Shown here in pieces: positions 8,152-14,086 of a DNA stretch of 14,086 nucleotides (positions within the stretch are counted from its first letter, which is position 1; each line of letters opens with the position of its first letter). Origin of the DNA: DASSFZ01 sp036514635 (GTDB taxonomy: Bacteria > Chloroflexota > Anaerolineae > Fen-1058); contig DATBWU010000404.1 of NCBI GenBank assembly GCA_036514635.1, forward strand, positions 1 to 14,086, in the 5' to 3' direction. The notes beneath the pieces were generated by a model that saw only the letters and a list, made by a program, of their open reading frames with translations, did not search any database and was not told the DNA's origin. The translations under genes were made by a program, and so were the position numbers.

Positions 8152-8844
8152 TCAGGCCCCCGGTTCAAGCAGCCAGCCATCTCGCAACTGCACAATCCGA
8201 TCGGCTTGCGAGGCGATGGCCGCGTCGTGCGTCACAACCACGATCGTGATGCCTTCCTCGTGATTCAGCCGGCGCAAGAGGTGCATGATCTCTTCACCGA
8301 TTTTCGTATCGAGATTGCCGGTTGGCTCGTCCGCCAGGATCAACCTGGGGTGATTCACCAGCGCCCGCGCAATGGCCACCCGCTGCTGCTCCCCGCCGGA
8401 GAGCTGGCCGGGCAGATGATAGAGCCGCTGCCCCAGGCCGATTCGCTCCAGCAGTTCGCGCGCCCGCGCCTCCAGGTTGAACTTCAAGCCACGCTGATAG
8501 GGGAGGAGAGGCAGCACGACGTTCTCCAGCGCGCTGAGCGCCGGCACCAGGTTGAAGAGTTGGAAGACGAAGCCGATCGTCGCGCGGCGGAAGTCGGCCA
8601 GCGCGTCGCCGCGCAGTGAACCCACATCCACGCCATCGACCACCACGCGCCCGGTGGTGGGCCGGTCGAGCGTGCCAATCAGGTTGAGCAGGGTGGACTT
8701 GCCGGAGCCTGACGGCCCCACGATAGCGAAGCATTCCCCGTGCGGAATAGAGAGTGAGATTTCATTCAGTGCAGCGACCGGAGTGCCCTCGCCATATCTC
8801 TTGCTTAAACCCTCGGTCTGGACGATGAGCGGGGTCTCGACCAT
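8152..8844 (-). CDS. ABC transporter ATPase, LolD/MacB type
   Basis: This 230-residue cytoplasmic ATPase carries every expected motif: Walker A GPSGSGKST (43-51), Q-loop Q95, signature LSGGEQQR (148-155), Walker B LILADEP (168-174) and the switch histidine H206. The IGFVFQLFNLVPALSALENV region and the DEPTGNLD stretch are typical of the LolD/MacB/FtsE-related subfamily that energises FtsX-type permeases. The intact permease at 4053-6650 is the likely partner, although four or five genes separate them. A possible relic of a second permease lies only 16 bases upstream. GGAG sits about eight bases before the ATG. It begins the leftward group; no convincing promoter is visible just upstream. Confidence 0.92.
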   Translation of the reverse strand: MVETPLIVQTEGLSKRYGEGTPVAALNEISLSIPHGECFAIVGPSGSGKSTLLNLIGTLDRPTTGRVVVDGVDVGSLRGDALADFRRATIGFVFQLFNLVPALSALENVVLPLLPYQRGLKFNLEARARELLERIGLGQRLYHLPGQLSGGEQQRVAIARALVNHPRLILADEPTGNLDTKIGEEIMHLLRRLNHEEGITIVVVTHDAAIASQADRIVQLRDGWLLEPGA

Positions 8845-8859
8845 GTCTTTCTCCGATCG

Positions 8860-8932
8860 TTATGGATGGCACTCATGGCGCACGGCTTCGACAGGCACTG
8901 GCGCGGCCATGGCATTCACCAGGCCCGGCATA
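8860..8932 (-). pseudogene. Probable C-terminal relic of an FtsX-type permease
   Basis: The frame ending at the TAA at 8860-8862 reads PGLVNAMAAPVPVEAVRHE plus four residues. The intact permease in this window ends PGLVGALAALYP...VPPTEALRYE. The shared PGLV-A-AA and PxEAxRxE pattern is the hallmark C-terminus of FtsX permeases, with about ten residues missing between the two halves. The relic abuts the inverted-repeat element at 8933 exactly, suggesting that this element interrupted or replaced the rest of the gene. It ends 16 bases before the ATPase start, the usual place for a partner permease. The match is short, so chance cannot be excluded. Confidence 0.4.
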
Positions 8933-9068
8933 CCGCCCCTAGGAGAACCCTGAAAAAGGGGTGTTCTCACCGCAGAGGCGCAGAGGGCGCCGAGTTTTCC
9001 TAAGGAATTCCTCTGCGTTCTCCGCGTCTCGGCGGTGAAAGAAGGGTTTTTCAGCACTCTCCTAGCGG
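8933..9068. repeat. MITE-like imperfect inverted repeat, about 136 bp
   Basis: The left half (CCGCCCCTAGGAGA, then CTGAAAAA, then TCACCGCAGAGGCGCAGAG) is mirrored imperfectly by the right half (CTCTGCG, GTCTCGGCGGTGA, GTTTTTCAG, TCTCCTAGCGG). The halves meet near CCTAAGG at 8999-9005. It has no room for a gene; its translation gives the FTAETRRTQRN-type peptide that is widely mis-annotated as small proteins. From general knowledge, GCAGAGGCGCAGAG-type repeats are scattered in many environmental bacterial genomes. As RNA it would fold into a long hairpin. Confidence 0.7.
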
Positions 9069-9165
9069 CACTATCGGAGACAGCCAAACGGAAGCGCCGG
9101 TAGAGGTACACAGCTCCTACCTCTGTTGTGCAGTGTTCTCAATATAATCTTCCAGCATCAGCAAC

Positions 9166-9233
9166 GATGAAGCTGTGGCGATGAAGCTGTGGCGATGAAG
9201 CTGGTGGCGATGAAGCTGGTGGCGATGAAGCTT
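9166..9233. repeat. Minisatellite with 14/15-bp unit, 4.7 copies
   Basis: Two copies of GATGAAGCTGTGGC are followed by two of GATGAAGCTGGTGGC and a partial GATGAAGCTT. The last two full units differ by one added G, so no reading frame is preserved through the array, which argues against a coding role. No gene covers 9069-9401: apart from this array, the terminator and the heptamer repeat I see nothing recognisable there. Confidence 0.85.
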
Positions 9234-9341
9234 CAACTCCATTATACGTGGCTTGTCAAGTGTTATTGCGCCATCTGAAGGATTTTGCCAAGTCCTCCAG
9301 GTAGGTGGTTGCATGGGATTGATCTCGCCTGCAAATGACAC

Positions 9342-9369
9342 AAAAACCGGGGGCCACTCTCGACCCCCG
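9342..9369 (-). terminator. Rho-independent terminator after the hydroxyacyl-CoA dehydrogenase gene
   Basis: On the minus strand an eight-pair stem (CGGGGGTC with GGCCCCCG, one G-T wobble) encloses a six-base loop and is followed by GTTTTTG. It begins about 30 bases after the stop of the gene at 9402 and should end the thiolase-dehydrogenase transcript. Confidence 0.7.
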
Positions 9370-9373
9370 ACGA

Positions 9374-9400
9374 CTCCAACCTCCAACCTCCGACCTCCAG
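9374..9400. repeat. Heptamer tandem repeat (CTCCAAC type)
   Basis: CTCCAAC, CTCCAAC, CTCCGAC and a partial CTCCAG run head to tail between the dehydrogenase stop and its terminator. Period-7 arrays of this kind resemble the STRR (short tandemly repeated repetitive) heptamers first described in cyanobacteria. Two other period-7 arrays lie in this window. Confidence 0.6.
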
Positions 9401-9401
9401 T

Positions 9402-10250
9402 CTAATACGAGTAGAACCCTCTCCCATTCTTCCGGCCCAGCAAGCCTGCCGTCACCATTCGCCGCAGCAGGGGCGGAGCCGCGTAGCGCACGTTCTTGTA
9501 TTCCTGGTACATCGCATCGCCGATGAACAGGCACGTATCCAGACCGATGAAGTCCATCAGCGTGAACGGCCCCATCGGGTGGTTCAGCCCCAACCGGATG
9601 CCGGCGTCGATGTCCTCTTTGGTCGCCACGCCGTTCTCCAAGGCGCGGATCGCATCGAAGAGGTAGGGCACCAGCAGCAGGTTGACGATGAAGCCGGGGT
9701 TGTCTTTGGCGAAGACCAGCTGCTTATTCAGACGCTCGCCAAACGCGCGGGCGCTCTCCAGCGTCTCCGGGCTCGTCAGCAGCCCCGCCACGATCTCGAT
9801 CAGCGGCATGACCGGCGCCGGGTTGAAGAAGTGCAGGCCCACCACTTTGTCCGGCCGTTCGGTGGCCGAGGCGATCTCGGTGAGGCTCAACGAGGACGTA
9901 TTGGACGCCAGGATTGCTTCGGGCGCGGTAATGGCATCGAGTTCGGTGAACATCGTCTTCTTCAGCTGCATGTTCTCGACCACGGCTTCGATCACCAGCT
10001 GGCAGTCCTTGAAATCGGTCAGCGAGGTAGTGCCCTTAATGCGAGCCAGCGCCGCGTCCATTTCGGCCTGCGACACCTTGCCGCGTTTGACGCCGCGCTC
10101 CAGGGATGCCCGGACATTGTCCAGTCCACGGTCGAGCAATTCCTCGTTGACCTCGCGGGCAATCACGTCGAAGCCTGCCCGCGTGCACGTCTCGATAATC
10201 CCGCTCCCCATTTGACCCACGCCGACGACGCCGACGAGTTTGATGTCCAT
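9402..10250 (-). CDS. hbd: 3-hydroxybutyryl-CoA (3-hydroxyacyl-CoA) dehydrogenase
   Basis: This cytoplasmic NAD(P)-dependent enzyme interconverts acetoacetyl-CoA and (S)-3-hydroxybutyryl-CoA. Its 282 residues match the usual length of the single-domain short-chain family. A Rossmann motif GVGQMGSG is at 10-17. The catalytic S119 (SNTSS), H140 (GLHFFNPAP), E152 and N190 (GFIVN) are all present, followed by the C-terminal helical domain with NHPMGP (223-228). The ATG at 10250 has GGGAG a few bases upstream. It follows the acetyl-CoA acetyltransferase by 96 bases on the same strand, and the two catalyse consecutive steps. The pair could serve fatty-acid or butyrate oxidation, butyrate synthesis or polyhydroxybutyrate-linked metabolism; the direction cannot be read from sequence. 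Confidence 0.93.
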   Translation of the reverse strand: MDIKLVGVVGVGQMGSGIIETCTRAGFDVIAREVNEELLDRGLDNVRASLERGVKRGKVSQAEMDAALARIKGTTSLTDFKDCQLVIEAVVENMQLKKTMFTELDAITAPEAILASNTSSLSLTEIASATERPDKVVGLHFFNPAPVMPLIEIVAGLLTSPETLESARAFGERLNKQLVFAKDNPGFIVNLLLVPYLFDAIRALENGVATKEDIDAGIRLGLNHPMGPFTLMDFIGLDTCLFIGDAMYQEYKNVRYAAPPLLRRMVTAGLLGRKNGRGFYSY

Positions 10251-10295
10251 GCTCGCTCCCGTGTGATGTGTGACGGCTTGCGTACCTGCTTCTCG

Positions 10296-10342
10296 CTACC
10301 TGTTTACCTGCTACTTGTATACCGTAAACAGGTAACAGGTAG
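10296..10342. repeat. Inverted and tandem AACAGGT repeat between thiolase and dehydrogenase
   Basis: CTACCTGTTTACCTG (10296-10310) pairs with CAGGTAACAGGTAG (10329-10342) with a one-base bulge. The right arm is itself a period-7 tandem (AACAGGT twice from 10327). On the mRNA this is a hairpin five bases after the thiolase stop. It lacks a T-run, so it probably stabilises or attenuates and does not end the transcript. Confidence 0.6.
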
Positions 10343-10346
10343 ACAG

Positions 10347-11567
10347 CTATTCCATCTCAATCGCCAACGCCACCGCTTCGCCGCCGCCCAAACACAGCGT
10401 TGCGATGCCGCGCTCCTTGTTGCGCTGTCTCAGCGCGTGGATCAACGTCACCAGCACGCGCGCGCCACTCGCGCCGACGGGATGCCCCAGCGCCACCGCG
10501 CCGCCGTTGACGTTGACCTTATCCCAGTCCCACTTGTGGCCGGCCTGTTCCAACGCGCGCGCATCGGCCAACACCTGCGCGGCGAAGGCTTCGTTGATCT
10601 CGATCAGATCGGCATCTTCAAGCGTCCAACCGATTTTGTCTAGCAGGCGTGGCACGGCGCGCGCCGGCGCGACGAACAGCCATATCGGCTCTACCGCCGC
10701 GTGTGTGTAACCCACGATGCGGGCCAGGATGGGGCGGCTTTCGGCTTCGGCGCGCTCGCGGCTCATCAGCACCACCGCTGCCGCGCCGTCATTCAGGCCG
10801 GGCGCGTTGCCTGCCGTCACGCGACCATCGGGCTTGAAGGAAGGCTTGAGTTTCGCCAGCGCTTCGAGCGACGTGTCTCGGCGCGGCGCTTCGTCGGTCT
10901 CGACAATCGTCGCGCGGCCTTTCGCATCCTTCACCTCAACCGGGACGATTTCGTCTTTGAAGCGGCCCGCGTCGATCGCCGCGACGGCCTTGCGGTGGCT
11001 GTGCAGCGCGAACTGATCCATCTCTTCGCGCGTCACTTCGAACTTATCGGCGATGAACTCGGCGGCGTTGCCCATCAGGTGGTGCTCGAAGGCGCACCAC
11101 AGGCCGTCGGTGATCAGGCTGTCCTGCGCCTGGATGTGTCCCAGTCGCGCACCGTTGACGTTGCGCGCCAGCAGATACGGCGCGTTGCTCATGCTCTCGA
11201 TGCCACCCGCCACGTACACATCGCCGTCGCCGGCTCGAATCGCGCTGGCGGCGAGCATCACCGCCTTCAGGCTCGATCCGCACGCCTTGTTGATCGAGAT
11301 CGCGCCGACCGAAGCGGGCAGGCCGCTCCAGAGTGCTACCTGCCGCCCCGGAGCCAGGCCCGATCCGGCGGCGACGACTTGACCGATCATCACTTCTTCG
11401 ATGGAGGCCGGGTCGATGCCGGCCCGCTCGACGGCGGCGCGCACGGCGGCCGCGCCCAACTGTGGTCCGGACAGCGACGACAATGCACCGTTGAACTTGC
11501 CGATCGGCGTGCGCGCCGCCCCGACAATCACAGCATCGCGTGGACTCTTGCCATTTCCATGATTCAT
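10347..11567 (-). CDS. atoB: Acetyl-CoA C-acetyltransferase (thiolase II)
   Basis: The enzyme condenses two acetyl-CoA to acetoacetyl-CoA, or cleaves the reverse way, in the cytoplasm. With the ATG at 11567 it has 406 residues, near the family's usual length of about 390-400. The nucleophile C96 (NKACGSS), H362 (GHPVGASGAR) and the second cysteine C392 (CLGGGEA) are all present, with GGIESMSNAP at 121-130 as an extra family hallmark. A longer frame starts at 11624, but that start overlaps the -35 box. The internal ATG has GAGGAGG eight bases upstream, so 11567 is chosen. It forms a unit with the hydroxybutyryl-CoA dehydrogenase downstream and diverges from the biotin ligase gene. Confidence 0.93.
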   Translation of the reverse strand: MNHGNGKSPRDAVIVGAARTPIGKFNGALSSLSGPQLGAAAVRAAVERAGIDPASIEEVMIGQVVAAGSGLAPGRQVALWSGLPASVGAISINKACGSSLKAVMLAASAIRAGDGDVYVAGGIESMSNAPYLLARNVNGARLGHIQAQDSLITDGLWCAFEHHLMGNAAEFIADKFEVTREEMDQFALHSHRKAVAAIDAGRFKDEIVPVEVKDAKGRATIVETDEAPRRDTSLEALAKLKPSFKPDGRVTAGNAPGLNDGAAAVVLMSRERAEAESRPILARIVGYTHAAVEPIWLFVAPARAVPRLLDKIGWTLEDADLIEINEAFAAQVLADARALEQAGHKWDWDKVNVNGGAVALGHPVGASGARVLVTLIHALRQRNKERGIATLCLGGGEAVALAIEME

Positions 11568-11595
11568 CGTGTGCACCTCCTCGGGGTGTAGTGCT

Positions 11596-11624
11596 ATTCT
11601 ATCGTGATTGCCCTGCCAGATCAA
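11596..11624 (-). promoter_or_regulatory. Sigma-70-like promoter of the thiolase gene
   Basis: On the minus strand TTGATC (11619-11624) and TAGAAT (11596-11601) are separated by exactly 17 bases, with four and five of six bases matching consensus. Transcription would start near 11589, leaving a leader of about 20 bases with the Shine-Dalgarno. Confidence 0.6.
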
Positions 11625-11701
11625 CGATTGACGCGCTATGCCAGGCCCATTAAAATCAGGCTGCTATTTCAACACTTTGAGGCGGTCTCTCAGAGGCATC
11701 C

Positions 11702-12523
11702 ATGCCATCATTCCGTGAGCCGTTGTCCGCGCAGGCCATCCGGGCTGCGCTGGTCAACGTTCCCTCAATCAAAGAAGTGGTTTACCTGCCTTCCGTCGGA
11801 TCCACCAACGACGCCGCGCGCGATCGGGCAGCGCAAGGTGCGCCGCACATCACGCTCGTCGTCACCGACGATCAAACCGCCGGGCGGGGCCGGCTGGGTC
11901 GATCGTGGTACATGCCGCCGCGCGCGGCGATCGCCATGTCGATCCTCGTCTGGCCCGATCTGGATGCAGCACACTCCAATCGCCTGACGATGCTGGCCGG
12001 ACTGGCCGTCGCCGAAGGCATCGAGCAGGTGACCGGGCTGGCCGCGAAGTTAAAGTGGCCGAATGATGTTGTGGTCAACGATCAATGGACAATGGACAAT
12101 GAGCAGTTCAAGAAGGTGGGTGGCATCTTGACGGAGAGCGCGATCGTCGGCGAGCGCGTCGAGTACGCTGTAGTCGGGATCGGCCTGAATGTGAACGTCG
12201 ATTTTGTGGATCAGCCGGAGCTGGCCGCTACGGCGACGAGCCTGATGCGTCTGTTGGGACGCGAAGTCGATCGGTTGAGCGTGCTGGCGGCGGTGATCGG
12301 CCGCTTCGCCGCGCGCTTCGACTGGCTGAGCGCGGGCGGCGCGCTGCGCGCAGCGTGGTCGGCGCGGCTGGTCACGCTGAATCGGCGCGTCGAGGCGCGA
12401 ACCGCTGAGACCGTGCTCACCGGCATAGCCGAAGCCGTCGATGACGGCGGCGCGTTGTTATTACGCACCGATGACGGGGCGCTGCATCGGCTTCTGGCGG
12501 CAGATGTGACGTTGCGCGCCTGA
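11702..12523 (+). CDS. birA: Biotin--[acetyl-CoA carboxylase] ligase, monofunctional
   Basis: This enzyme makes biotinyl-AMP and transfers biotin to the lysine of biotin carboxyl carrier proteins. Its 273 residues lack the N-terminal helix-turn-helix of the E. coli repressor-ligase, so it should not regulate biotin genes. Visible motifs are STND (34-37), the biotin-AMP loop GRGRLGR (61-67), KWPND (118-122), KVGGIL with the key lysine K138, and VVGIGLNVN (157-165). AGAGG lies six bases before the ATG. The loop between PND and K138 carries about ten extra residues (WTMDNEQ region), encoded partly by a period-7 repeat. The only plus-strand gene, it diverges from the thiolase and converges with the MFS gene. 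Confidence 0.94.
   Translation: MPSFREPLSAQAIRAALVNVPSIKEVVYLPSVGSTNDAARDRAAQGAPHITLVVTDDQTAGRGRLGRSWYMPPRAAIAMSILVWPDLDAAHSNRLTMLAGLAVAEGIEQVTGLAAKLKWPNDVVVNDQWTMDNEQFKKVGGILTESAIVGERVEYAVVGIGLNVNVDFVDQPELAATATSLMRLLGREVDRLSVLAAVIGRFAARFDWLSAGGALRAAWSARLVTLNRRVEARTAETVLTGIAEAVDDGGALLLRTDDGALHRLLAADVTLRA
12083..12103. repeat. Heptamer tandem repeat inside birA
   Basis: CAATGGA, CAATGGA, CAATGAG lie head to tail within the coding sequence. Three copies add 21 bases, so the frame is kept. The array falls in the loop between the conserved PND and KVGGIL motifs, where the family is normally shorter. Confidence 0.7.
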
Positions 12524-12591
12524 TAAGCCCGGCCTCCGACCCTGGTTGTAGGCGCAGCAACTTGAATCTTTTCTCTCGCGCCCGACATGGT

Positions 12592-13884
12592 CTAACTCCC
12601 GGATTGCTTGGCGCTCAGTGCCGGTTCGGGCGCGTGCGAGGCCATGCTGGAACGCTGGATCGGAAACCGAAAGATCATCAGCCCGACCAGAACCGTCACG
12701 CTCATGAGCACTGCCGAGGCTACCATCGATGCGTTTGGATGGACGTTCTGGAACAGAAACCCGGAGACCAGCGGGCCGAGGATGCTACCTATCGCCGACG
12801 CCGATTGTTGAAGGCCGATCACCTGACCGCGCCGATCGGGCGGCGCGGCGTAAGTGATCAACGCAACCAGCGTCGGTAGTGATACGCCTCCGCCCACCGA
12901 CAACAACGGGCCGACCAGGAGGATCGTCGCCAGTGTCGGCGACAGGGCCATCGCGGTGAACGCGATCGCGCGCATCGAGTTGCCGCCGACGACCAGCCGC
13001 CTCTCGCCGAAGCGCCGTACCAGCGGGCCGACCAGCCAGAATTGCGTGATGATCTGATAGATGCCGATCAGTGTCAGGATCAAGCCGATGGTCTGCTGCA
13101 CGGTGGCATCGGGTTGGCCGGGAAAGACCATCCGCTCGGCCCACAGCACATACATCGGCTGGAAGCAGAAGAAAGCGAACTGCGAGCCGAAGGCGACGAA
13201 CATCAAGATCGCCACCGACGGCACTCGCAGCAGGTCAAGGCTGCCGCTGCGCGCCGCATTAACGCTCGTCGCCCGATCGCGTTTTCGCCGCTCGGCCGGC
13301 AGCGATTCGGGCAGGAAGAAGAACGTGATCAGGATTGTGCACAGCGATACGCACGCGGCGACGAGGAACGGCACGCGCGGCCCGGCCTGCGCGGCGATGA
13401 GGCTTCCAAACGCCGGCCCGAAGACGAAGCCCAACCCGAACCCGGCGTTGATGATACCCAGCCCGCGCGCGCGATTGTGCTCGTCGGTGATGTCGCTGAG
13501 ATACGCCTGCGCCACCGAGATATTACCGCCGGTCGCGCCGTCGATCAGCCGCGCCAGGTACAAGAAGATCATCGCAGGCGCGAGGCCGGTGATCAGCAGC
13601 GCTATCAACGTCCCGGCCTGCGACAGAATCAGCACGGGCCGCCGACCGAATCGGTCCGATAGGTGACCCAGCACCGGCGCGGCCAGGAACTGCGCGCCGA
13701 AGAACACGCTCGTCAGCGTGGTAATCTGCGCCGGGTCGGCTTTCAGTTCGTTCTGGGCGAACAGCGGCAGCACCGGGATGGTGATGCCCAGGCCGAGCAC
13801 GTCGACGAAGACGATCATGAAGATCGGGAAGCGCGGCGAGTGCAGGAAGTCAAGCGTGCGGCTCAACGAGTTCGCTAGCATCAT
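12592..13884 (-). CDS. MFS transporter, TetA-like drug:H+ antiporter family
   Basis: This 430-residue inner-membrane protein has about 12 helices. It opens with an FVDVLGLGITIPVLPLF helix containing D28. Motif A, GHLSDRFGRR, is at 73-82 in the loop after helix 2. The helix-5 antiporter motif C is at 148-160 (GFGLGFVFGPAFG). A long charged central loop (about residues 205-228) separates the halves. This is the DHA1 12-helix layout of TetA and related multidrug exporters, which swap a drug for a proton; the natural substrate is unknown. Two ATGs are adjacent. AGGGG is two bases from the first (13884) and five from the second (13881), so the true start may be one codon later. Convergent with birA, 68 bases apart, with no obvious terminator between. 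Confidence 0.9.
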   Translation of the reverse strand: MMLANSLSRTLDFLHSPRFPIFMIVFVDVLGLGITIPVLPLFAQNELKADPAQITTLTSVFFGAQFLAAPVLGHLSDRFGRRPVLILSQAGTLIALLITGLAPAMIFLYLARLIDGATGGNISVAQAYLSDITDEHNRARGLGIINAGFGLGFVFGPAFGSLIAAQAGPRVPFLVAACVSLCTILITFFFLPESLPAERRKRDRATSVNAARSGSLDLLRVPSVAILMFVAFGSQFAFFCFQPMYVLWAERMVFPGQPDATVQQTIGLILTLIGIYQIITQFWLVGPLVRRFGERRLVVGGNSMRAIAFTAMALSPTLATILLVGPLLSVGGGVSLPTLVALITYAAPPDRRGQVIGLQQSASAIGSILGPLVSGFLFQNVHPNASMVASAVLMSVTVLVGLMIFRFPIQRSSMASHAPEPALSAKQSGS

Positions 13885-13953
13885 GTCCCCTGGCTTAAGT
13901 GAGTTGACGCCGCCTAGTCACCCAGTTGTCCCGGTGTCTTCGTGTCTAAGAGA

Positions 13954-14086
13954 GCGTCTTAAAAGTCCATTTCGCCGTCATTCTGAGGCGCGAAGCGCCG
14001 AAGAATCTCCATGTTTGCGCCGAAAAACGAGATTCTTCGCTCGCTGCGCTCGCTCAGAATGACATCACCAGAGAGTTTTAAGACGC
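13954..14086. repeat. MITE-like element with terminal inverted repeats
   Basis: GCGTCTTAAAA (13954-13964) is the exact complement of TTTTAAGACGC (14076-14086). An inner pair, GTCATTCTGAG with GAAGAATCTC at 14000-14009, mirrors GAGATTCTTC from 14029 and CTCAGAATGAC. The middle, 14010-14028, is single-copy, and no gene fits inside. The element stops precisely at the window edge, so its right boundary and any target duplication cannot be checked. From general knowledge, CATTCTGAG...GAAGAATCT repeats are scattered in many environmental genomes. Confidence 0.7.

Noticed and set aside
8860..9111. An 83-residue protein including the FTAETRRTQRN peptide
   Set aside because: It is mostly translated inverted repeat, a common false gene. 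Only its last 23 residues are kept, as a permease relic.
9102..9124. A small hairpin, AGAGGTA with TACCTCT
   Set aside because: Seven base pairs with a nine-base loop and no T-run; too weak to call a terminator.
9166..9233. CRISPR array
   Set aside because: The units are directly adjacent with no spacers, and no cas gene is present.
9117..9386. An 89-residue frame with LHRHQ repeats
   Set aside because: The repeats are just the minisatellite, whose 14- and 15-base units do not hold a frame, and the frame also spans the terminator. Non-coding is more likely.
12524..12591. A bidirectional terminator between birA and the MFS gene
   Set aside because: No stem with a flanking T-run can be built in these 68 bases.

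Overview
This is a GC-rich bacterial window. Eight of the nine full-size genes are complete and one runs off the left edge; seven of the eight complete ones, and the edge gene, read leftwards (minus strand). A monofunctional biotin ligase without a DNA-binding domain, FtsX-type permeases with long extracytoplasmic domains, an S26 peptidase, a TetA-like MFS pump and several families of short interspersed repeats together suggest an environmental, metagenome-type chromosome, possibly Chloroflexota (Anaerolineae-like). The taxonomy is inference; no rRNA or other marker gene is present.

Layout. 1-1322: a secreted M23 peptidase whose C-terminus lies beyond the window. 1426-3273: an ABC exporter half-transporter with its own promoter-like sequence and a palindrome near 3314-3351. 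3444-8844: a compact leftward gene group. In transcription order it reads ABC ATPase, MauE-like membrane redox protein, MauD/TlpA-like thioredoxin, a possible 19-codon ORF, a small leader-like gene with a strong Shine-Dalgarno whose continuation in the next frame is strikingly rich in Cys, Trp and Tyr, a perfect 15-bp hairpin, a large FtsX-type permease, and an atypical S26 signal peptidase. 8860-9401: a gene-poor stretch holding what looks like a permease C-terminal relic, a MITE-like inverted repeat, a minisatellite, a terminator and a heptamer repeat. 9402-11567: 3-hydroxyacyl-CoA dehydrogenase and acetyl-CoA acetyltransferase, consecutive steps of C4 acyl-CoA metabolism. 11702-12523: biotin ligase on the plus strand. 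12592-13884: a drug-type MFS transporter, convergent with it. 13954-14086: a second inverted-repeat element ending exactly at the window edge.

The most interesting part is 3444-8844. My reading is that it makes, oxidises, exports and trims a small disulfide-rich peptide. The thiol-redox pair would form disulfides, the ATPase plus FtsX permease would move or release the product, and the S26 enzyme would cut it. The peptide gene as given is split between two frames by one base, so it is either a decayed gene, a base-call error or a programmed +1 frameshift. Parts of its Cys pattern recall the methylamine dehydrogenase light chain, whose maturation uses MauD and MauE, but this is a resemblance from memory and not an established homology. 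Short period-7 repeats occur at three places, one expanded in frame inside the biotin ligase gene.
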